Below are positions 13,207 to 16,971 of a stretch of DNA of 16,971 nt, in pieces (positions within the stretch are counted from its first letter, which is position 1; each line of letters opens with the position of its first letter). The position numbers and the translations under genes were made by a program. The notes under the pieces are model-generated. The model made no database searches, had not been told where the DNA came from, and saw nothing but the letters and a program-made list of their open reading frames with translations. Source of the DNA: an uncultured Bacilli bacterium (lineage in GTDB: Bacteria; Bacillota_I; Bacilli_A; RF39; UBA660); NCBI GenBank assembly GCA_910585915.1, contig CAJUGF010000026.1, forward strand, positions 5,569 through 22,539, in the 5' to 3' direction.

Positions 13207-14115
13207 GTGGATTTAAAAAAAGAAATATTAGATTTTTTAAAAACAAAAAAAGATTGGGATCAAGTAACACAATCATATTACATATATGTAACTTTATGTA
13301 AAATGTTTTCTTATGATTGCCATTTTTTATTTGGAAGTGAAACAGAAAAAAAGAAGATATATAACAGAAAAATAGATATTAGTAATGTAGATACCTTTGA
13401 AATTGTATGTTCAAGTTGGTGCTATATAGCCAAAAAATTATTAAAAGAAATAGGAATAGAAAGTGAAATAAAATATGATGTCCTTCCTCATGTATATTTA
13501 ATTATAGATTTAAATCCATATAAGATAAAAATGGATCCTATGAAAGATGGATATGATTTAACAAGAATCAAGATAGGTAGCAAATCACACGGCTTTAATG
13601 ATCTAAATCATAATATGGATTTTCAAGAAAAAATAAAGAAGAGTGCAGATATGATATACAAAAAATATGATATATTCGCAGATGAATGTGTAAATATACT
13701 CCAACAAGAACTTAAACGATATAGCCAAAATAAAAATTTTATGACAGGAAAAAAATTTGATAACGAAGTATTTATAGAAAAGATAAATATAATTATTAAT
13801 TTAATTAATACTACAAGTTTAGTAAAGCGGTTTGACGATACTGATCGATATATTGACTATTTAGTAATTAAACTACTATCAGAATGGGAAAAAAGTAAAT
13901 TTCATAAATACCCATTTTGGAATATTGAGAATGGAACATGGGACATATTAAATCCAATTGCATTAGAATTTTTTGAAAAATCGTCACTTTGCTATAAAAT
14001 GTCACAACAAGAAGAAAAATATGTAATACAACAGATTTCATATGATGAAATGAATTATTATTTAGATAATTATGAAGGAAAAATAAAAGGTCTTTATCGC
14101 GGATTAACTATGTAA
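13207..14115 (+). CDS. Putative transglutaminase-fold cysteine enzyme, uncharacterised
   Basis: I know no named family for this 302-residue protein. Residues 66-114 look like a transglutaminase-like core: Cys72 at the start of a helix after a Trp (SSWCYIAKKLLKEIGIESEI), then His95 on a strand (LPHVYLIIDL), then Asp110 in KMDPMKD. Order and spacing match the Cys-His-Asp triad of that fold, which includes proteases, transglutaminases and deamidases. An aromatic N-terminal helix (SYYIYVTLCKMFSYDCHFLFG) precedes it, and the C-terminal half is helical with no match I recognise. There is no signal peptide or membrane helix, so it is probably cytoplasmic. The start is GTG with AAAGGGG 9 nt upstream. 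It has its own promoter; no terminator is evident after it. Confidence 0.8.
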   Translation: MDLKKEILDFLKTKKDWDQVTQSYYIYVTLCKMFSYDCHFLFGSETEKKKIYNRKIDISNVDTFEIVCSSWCYIAKKLLKEIGIESEIKYDVLPHVYLIIDLNPYKIKMDPMKDGYDLTRIKIGSKSHGFNDLNHNMDFQEKIKKSADMIYKKYDIFADECVNILQQELKRYSQNKNFMTGKKFDNEVFIEKINIIINLINTTSLVKRFDDTDRYIDYLVIKLLSEWEKSKFHKYPFWNIENGTWDILNPIALEFFEKSSLCYKMSQQEEKYVIQQISYDEMNYYLDNYEGKIKGLYRGLTM

Positions 14116-14128
14116 AAAACGTATTTTA

Positions 14129-14137
14129 TGATATAAT
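14129..14137 (+). promoter_or_regulatory. Extended -10 promoter of the second pilin-like gene
   Basis: TG-A-TATAAT lies 13 nt after the preceding stop codon. No convincing -35 is seen (best window about 14110-14115, ATGTAA). The Shine-Dalgarno GGTGG (14153-14157) and the ATG at 14164 follow. Confidence 0.6.
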
Positions 14138-14163
14138 GCTTTCATAAGGTATGGTGGTTCAAA

Positions 14164-14502
14164 ATGAGAAAAAATGGATATACATTACCAGAACTATTAG
14201 TAGTGATAGGAATATTAGGAGTGATTGCATTAATTACTATAACAAAAGTAAGCTTTGCTTTTGAAAATATTAATAATCCAGAAGAGCAAAAAAAAGAAAT
14301 CAATAGTTTAGTAGAACAAGCAACGATTGCTTATGCCAAAAGTAAAGAAGACGAATTTAAAAAAAATGAAGATACATATATATTTGCTAAAGAAGTTGCT
14401 GCAGCAGGATTTCTCTTTGAAAGAGATGAATATAATAGCAAAAAAGTAAAAGTTAGCTACAATGAATCTACAAAATCATTTCAAGCAGAAGTAGTAGAAT
14501 AA
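14164..14502 (+). CDS. Prepilin-like protein with type IV pilin N-terminal signal (pilin-like 2)
   Basis: A second small prepilin of 112 residues has leader MRKNG, peptidase site G5|Y6, and the conserved Glu at position +5 of the mature protein (YTLPE), followed by the hydrophobic helix LLVVIGILGVIALITI. The remainder is a helix (KEINSLVEQATIAYAKSKED) and a short predicted beta region (KKVKVSYNESTKSFQAEVVE) with no cysteine, unlike the first pilin-like protein. The modest size suggests a minor pilin or pseudopilin. It shares one base with the following nuclease gene (TAATG at 14500-14504), so the two are translationally coupled. A pilin with a DNA nuclease hints at DNA handling, but that link is only inferred from position. 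Confidence 0.82.
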   Translation: MRKNGYTLPELLVVIGILGVIALITITKVSFAFENINNPEEQKKEINSLVEQATIAYAKSKEDEFKKNEDTYIFAKEVAAAGFLFERDEYNSKKVKVSYNESTKSFQAEVVE

Positions 14503-16391
14503 TGGCAATTACCAAAACAGATTTTATTGAATTTTCAAGATGTCCAAGGTATGTAGCATTAGAAAAAGTAAAACAAGAGCGTTTAGATGCAGATGTATCT
14601 TATGAAGAATACAAAAATAAAGAGTATCGTGATTCATTAGAAGAACTCCTAGCTTCTATGTATGAACAAGAAGAGGATAATAATAAATTAATAAATAAAA
14701 TAGATATCACAAATCGTCAACTAGAAGCGATGATGGATTATTATAAAAAAGTCGAGAGCGAAGCAGGAAAGTTAGTTGAAAAAATGTTTCCTGGAAAAAC
14801 AATTTATGCATTAGAAACCAAAAATCAAGAAAGCTTTGATTTTTCTTATCGTGGTTTGAAATTTCTATGTTATGTAGATATTTACAATGAACAGAAAGAT
14901 ACAATTAATATTATAGAGGTAAAGGCTACAACTAGTAAAAAATATGTAAATTTACAAGGGAGCTATCCCAAAGGACCAAAGTATTCAATATTTACACAAA
15001 AAAATAATATTTACACTTTAAAAGAATATGTAAAAGATTATCCTTTAGAAGAAGAAATGCCATGGAGTATATATGAAGAACGAAAAGAAAAATTAAAAGA
15101 TCGCTTTGGCATTGGGTCTTATATTTATGATTTAGCAGTTCAACGCTTCATTATTGAAGGAGAATACAAAGAATCAAAAAACGAAGAGAAGCTAAAAAAT
15201 ATTAATTATTACTTGGCCGTTTTAAATGCAGATTATAGATTTGATGGTACCTATGAGAATAACGTTCCAATTTATTCCAAAGATCAAAACGGCAATGAAT
15301 TAATTACATTATTTGATATGAATGAGTTAACCAAAGAACTTCTTCCTAACATAAAAAAAGATGCCGATAACATATATCAAAATTTAAAAGAGAGCAATGC
15401 AGCACCATGTCCTTTAGGTAGTTTTTGTAAATTTAAAAAACAAACCCAATGCAAGTTTTTTACACCTATTTGTGGAAGTGAAATACCGAAAAAGAATTCT
15501 TCTTTAAGTTACATCCATAATGGAAGAGGCTTTAAAGATGAAAATGGACAATATCACAAAGGCCTACAATTAATCAATGAAGGGTATCGAAACTTAATGG
15601 ATATTCCTGAACATTGGATTAAAAATCCTAATCACAAAATTCAAAGAGAATGTTATTCTAAAAAAGAAATATATATTAATAGAGAAAAGATTCGAAAAGG
15701 AATAGAACAATTAGAATATCCAATTTATCATTTAGATTTTGAAACATTTCCATGTCCAGTTCCAAGATTTAAAGGAGAAAGTCCCTTTACACAATCACCA
15801 TTTGAATTTAGTTTACATATAGAAACTTCTCCAGGAAAATGTGATTGCTATAAGGATAATATTGTTTTTCTTGCTAAGACAATGAAAGATGAAAGAGAAG
15901 AATTAATTCAAACCTTACTTCATAATGTAGATGTAAATAAAGGAACATTATTCGCTCAAAATGTAGCTTTCGAAAAAGGAAGAATAAAAGAACTTGCTAA
16001 TATATTTCCAAACTATAAGGAAGACTTAATGAAACTATACGATCGAGGATTTGATTTAATATGGCTTGTAAATAATAATCAAAAACTATATGAAGAATTA
16101 GGATTTACCAAAGAAGCCAAAACAATAAATTACTACCATAAAGATTTAAGTGGTTCCTATTCTATCAAAAAAACCCTACCAATCTTTTCTAAATTATCTT
16201 ATGAAAACCTTGATGTGAAAAATGGCACAGAAGCCATCATAGAATATGCAAATTATAACAAAATGACAAAAGAAGAATTAACATTAAAGCAAGAGGCATT
16301 AAGAATTTATTGTCGACAAGATACTTGGGCTATGGTAGAAATTTTAAATGCTCTTCGTAAGCTGTCAATTGAATGTACAAAAATAGCATAA
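14502..16391 (+). CDS. DUF2779-type two-module nuclease: Cas4/RecB-like Fe-S module plus DEDD-type exonuclease module
   Basis: The 629-residue protein begins TKTDFIEFSRCPRYVAL, the Cas4/RecB-like start with Cys14. A PD-(D/E)XK core follows, with D126 (FLCYVDIY) and E139-x-K141 (IIEVKATT). Cysteines at 303, 309, 317 and 324 could, with C14, hold a 4Fe-4S cluster as in Cas4 and AddB. From about 405 a DnaQ/RNase H-like module resembles DUF2779: D412-x-E414 (HLDFETF), the AQNVAFEKGR segment with E491, and YCRQD (603-607) as the last acidic motif. Such proteins occur in Mollicutes and related Bacilli; their role is not settled, and DNA or RNA processing is inferred. It overlaps the pilin-like gene by one base. 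No other cas gene or CRISPR array is near. Confidence 0.84.
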   Translation: MAITKTDFIEFSRCPRYVALEKVKQERLDADVSYEEYKNKEYRDSLEELLASMYEQEEDNNKLINKIDITNRQLEAMMDYYKKVESEAGKLVEKMFPGKTIYALETKNQESFDFSYRGLKFLCYVDIYNEQKDTINIIEVKATTSKKYVNLQGSYPKGPKYSIFTQKNNIYTLKEYVKDYPLEEEMPWSIYEERKEKLKDRFGIGSYIYDLAVQRFIIEGEYKESKNEEKLKNINYYLAVLNADYRFDGTYENNVPIYSKDQNGNELITLFDMNELTKELLPNIKKDADNIYQNLKESNAAPCPLGSFCKFKKQTQCKFFTPICGSEIPKKNSSLSYIHNGRGFKDENGQYHKGLQLINEGYRNLMDIPEHWIKNPNHKIQRECYSKKEIYINREKIRKGIEQLEYPIYHLDFETFPCPVPRFKGESPFTQSPFEFSLHIETSPGKCDCYKDNIVFLAKTMKDEREELIQTLLHNVDVNKGTLFAQNVAFEKGRIKELANIFPNYKEDLMKLYDRGFDLIWLVNNNQKLYEELGFTKEAKTINYYHKDLSGSYSIKKTLPIFSKLSYENLDVKNGTEAIIEYANYNKMTKEELTLKQEALRIYCRQDTWAMVEILNALRKLSIECTKIA

Positions 16392-16420
16392 TTCTTGTAT
16401 GATTTACAGTATGTTTAGTA

Positions 16421-16429
16421 TGATATTAA
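16421..16429 (+). promoter_or_regulatory. Possible rpoZ promoter, TGA-TATTAA
   Basis: An extended -10-like TG-A-TATTAA lies 18 bp before the rpoZ start codon and just upstream of AAGGA (16433-16437). No clear -35 is seen at the right distance. It is a weak call; read-through from the nuclease gene is an alternative, because no terminator separates them. Confidence 0.35.
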
Positions 16430-16446
16430 TGTAAGGACGTGAGATT

Positions 16447-16653
16447 ATGTTATATCCATCAATTGACAAACTTCTTAACATAGTCGATTCAAAATACATG
16501 CTAGTGCATATTGCAAGCAGAAGATCAAAAAAAATGCTTGAAAATGATCACTACCAAATGAATGAAAAGGATTATGTTAATAAAAAGCCCCTAGGAAGAG
16601 CTTTAGAAGAAGTTGAAAAAGGACTTATTCAAGTAAAAGTAGGAAAGGAATAA
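16447..16653 (+). CDS. rpoZ: RNA polymerase omega subunit
   Basis: Omega helps assemble and stabilise RNA polymerase by holding the beta' subunit. The 68-residue protein matches the Firmicute family: MLYPSIDKLLNIVDSKYMLVHIASRRSKKM (1-30), where the KY-L-V-x-ASRR-x-K block is diagnostic, and KKPLGRALEEVEKGLIQV (46-63). AAGGACGTGAG sits just before the ATG. The last ten or so codons also encode the 5' arm of the gene's own terminator. In many Firmicutes rpoZ follows gmk and precedes coaBC/priA; neither is here, so the context is rearranged. Confidence 0.93.
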   Translation: MLYPSIDKLLNIVDSKYMLVHIASRRSKKMLENDHYQMNEKDYVNKKPLGRALEEVEKGLIQVKVGKE

Positions 16654-16662
16654 GTCTTTTTT
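16622..16662 (+). terminator. rpoZ terminator embedded in the coding sequence
   Basis: GACTTATTC (16622-16630) pairs perfectly over 9 bp with GAATAAGTC (16648-16656), with a 17-nt loop and T at 16657-16662. The whole 5' arm is rpoZ coding sequence and the stop codon (16651-16653) is in the 3' arm. Confidence 0.85.
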
Positions 16663-16670
16663 ATTGCAAT

Positions 16671-16703
16671 AAAAAATAAAAACTCGGATTAATAATCCGA
16701 GTT
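16671..16703 (-). terminator. Intrinsic terminator of the tRNA-Ala gene
   Basis: A 10-bp perfect stem, AACTCGGATT (16681-16690) with AATCCGAGTT (16694-16703), has a 3-nt loop. On the minus strand it is followed by a T-rich run (complement of 16671-16680). The plus side has no T tract, so it acts on the tRNA transcript. Confidence 0.85.
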
Positions 16704-16714
16704 CAGTGTTCATA

Positions 16715-16791
16715 TGGTGGAGGATATGGGATTCGAACCCGTGACCCCCACGGTGCAAGCGTGGTGCTCTAGCCAGCTGAGCTAATCCCCC
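16715..16791 (-). tRNA. tRNA-Ala (anticodon TGC), CCA encoded
   Basis: On the minus strand the acceptor GGGGGAT pairs with ATCCTCC and includes the G3-U70 pair that marks alanine tRNA. The D arm is GCTC-AGCTGGCTA-GAGC, the anticodon stem CCACG/CGTGG holds loop CTTGCAC (TGC), and the T arm contains GGTTCGAATCC. A73 and the encoded CCA end the gene. The 77 bases fold without defects. Confidence 0.97.
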
Positions 16792-16803
16792 AAGAACAAA
16801 TTA

Positions 16804-16832
16804 ATGGTATCATAAAAAAAATATCATTGCAA
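16804..16832 (-). promoter_or_regulatory. Possible tRNA-Ala promoter
   Basis: On the minus strand TTGCAA (16832-16827), a 17-bp spacer and TACCAT (16809-16804) lie just upstream of the tRNA 5' end. The -10 is weak; a TATGAT at 16814-16809 would leave only 12 bp to the -35. Confidence 0.35.
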
Positions 16833-16880
16833 GTGCTTTTTTCTTAAAAATGAAAGAAAAAGAATAAAAATAAAAAAATA

Positions 16881-16889
16881 TGTTATAAT
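16881..16889 (+). promoter_or_regulatory. Extended -10 promoter at the right edge
   Basis: TG-T-TATAAT identical to the element at 3432-3440 and 13166-13174, with no good -35. The predicted RNA start of about 16896 suits a gene beginning near 16915. Confidence 0.55.
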
Positions 16890-16914
16890 AGCTCACTAGA
16901 AAAGAGCGAAAACT

Positions 16915-16971
16915 ATAAAAAATTTAGATAAAGAACTAAAAAATGGTTTAATATTAATTTCATTTGGAATT
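16915..16971 (+). CDS. Possible 5' end of a membrane protein gene, non-canonical ATA start, truncated by the window edge
   Basis: The frame is open from the TAG at 16897-16899 to the window end and reads IKNLDKELKNGLILISFGI from the ATA at 16915. This looks like a bacterial N-terminus: a charged start leading into a hydrophobic helix. It lies about 19 nt after the predicted RNA start of the extended -10 promoter. The other two frames contain stop codons within a few codons. No ATG, GTG or TTG is in this frame, so the start would be ATA (or the base is a sequencing error for ATG), or initiation occurs beyond the window. AAAAGAG (16901-16906 area) is a weak Shine-Dalgarno candidate. Family unknown. 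Confidence 0.4.
   Translation, partial: MKNLDKELKNGLILISFGI

Noticed and set aside
14502..15473. Cas4 of a CRISPR system
   Set aside because: The Fe-S nuclease module resembles Cas4, but no repeats, spacers or other cas genes are in the window, and the DUF2779-type C-terminal module points to a different family.
16681..16703. Perfect inverted repeat beside a tRNA as an integrase attachment site
   Set aside because: It lies at the tRNA 3' side with a T run on the minus strand, so a tRNA terminator explains it. No integrase and no duplicated tRNA end are present.

Overview
The window looks like one end of a metagenome-assembled contig from a very AT-rich, low-GC Gram-positive bacterium. The gene content (recA, RNase Y, RNase J, a YlxM/Ffh/FtsY cluster, a DUF2779 protein, a CotD-like protein) and order suggest class Bacilli, possibly an uncultured gut lineage near RF39/Erysipelotrichales; that placement is an inference. 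The standard code is used: TGG encodes Trp, and TGA ends ylxM and argS, which argues against Mollicutes code 4. The first 24 bases are an Illumina adapter remnant, so the left edge is artificial.

Layout. (1) Positions 25-3423: a 5'-truncated PgsA-like membrane protein whose catalytic motif is almost entirely lost, then recA with a LexA-type operator, then rny (RNase Y). (2) 3432-6010: a tight three-gene unit of a YjjX-type NTPase (nucleotide-pool cleaning), exonuclease III (AP-site repair) and an unknown three-helix membrane protein. (3) 6038-7819: rnj (RNase J), the only protein gene on the minus strand, convergent with the previous unit and divergent from the next. (4) 7827-10937: an SRP cluster headed by a prepilin-like gene: pilin-like, ftsY, ylxM, ffh, with junctions of 1 nt gap, 1 nt overlap and 9 nt. 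(5) 10952-13142: a CotD-like Met/Cys/His-rich protein, then argS. (6) 13146-16391: a probable transglutaminase-fold cysteine enzyme, a second prepilin-like gene, and a coupled large nuclease combining a Cas4/RecB-like Fe-S module with a DEDD-type exonuclease module. (7) 16421-16971: rpoZ, a minus-strand tRNA-Ala(TGC), and the truncated start of another gene.

Themes. The window holds both main Gram-positive mRNA-decay ribonucleases (Y and J), several DNA-repair or nucleotide-hygiene proteins (RecA, YjjX, ExoIII, the DUF2779 nuclease) and most protein parts of the SRP pathway. Two isolated prepilin-like genes imply a type IV pilus or Com-like pseudopilus whose assembly genes lie elsewhere. Non-coding DNA is very compact. 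Several intrinsic terminators overlap the stop codon or last codons of the gene they end. Several promoters rely on an extended -10 (TGnTATAAT) with little -35, and one intergenic gap folds terminator, promoter and Shine-Dalgarno into about 60 bases. No CRISPR array, insertion sequence or prophage was seen. No gene-free stretch exceeds about 220 bases.
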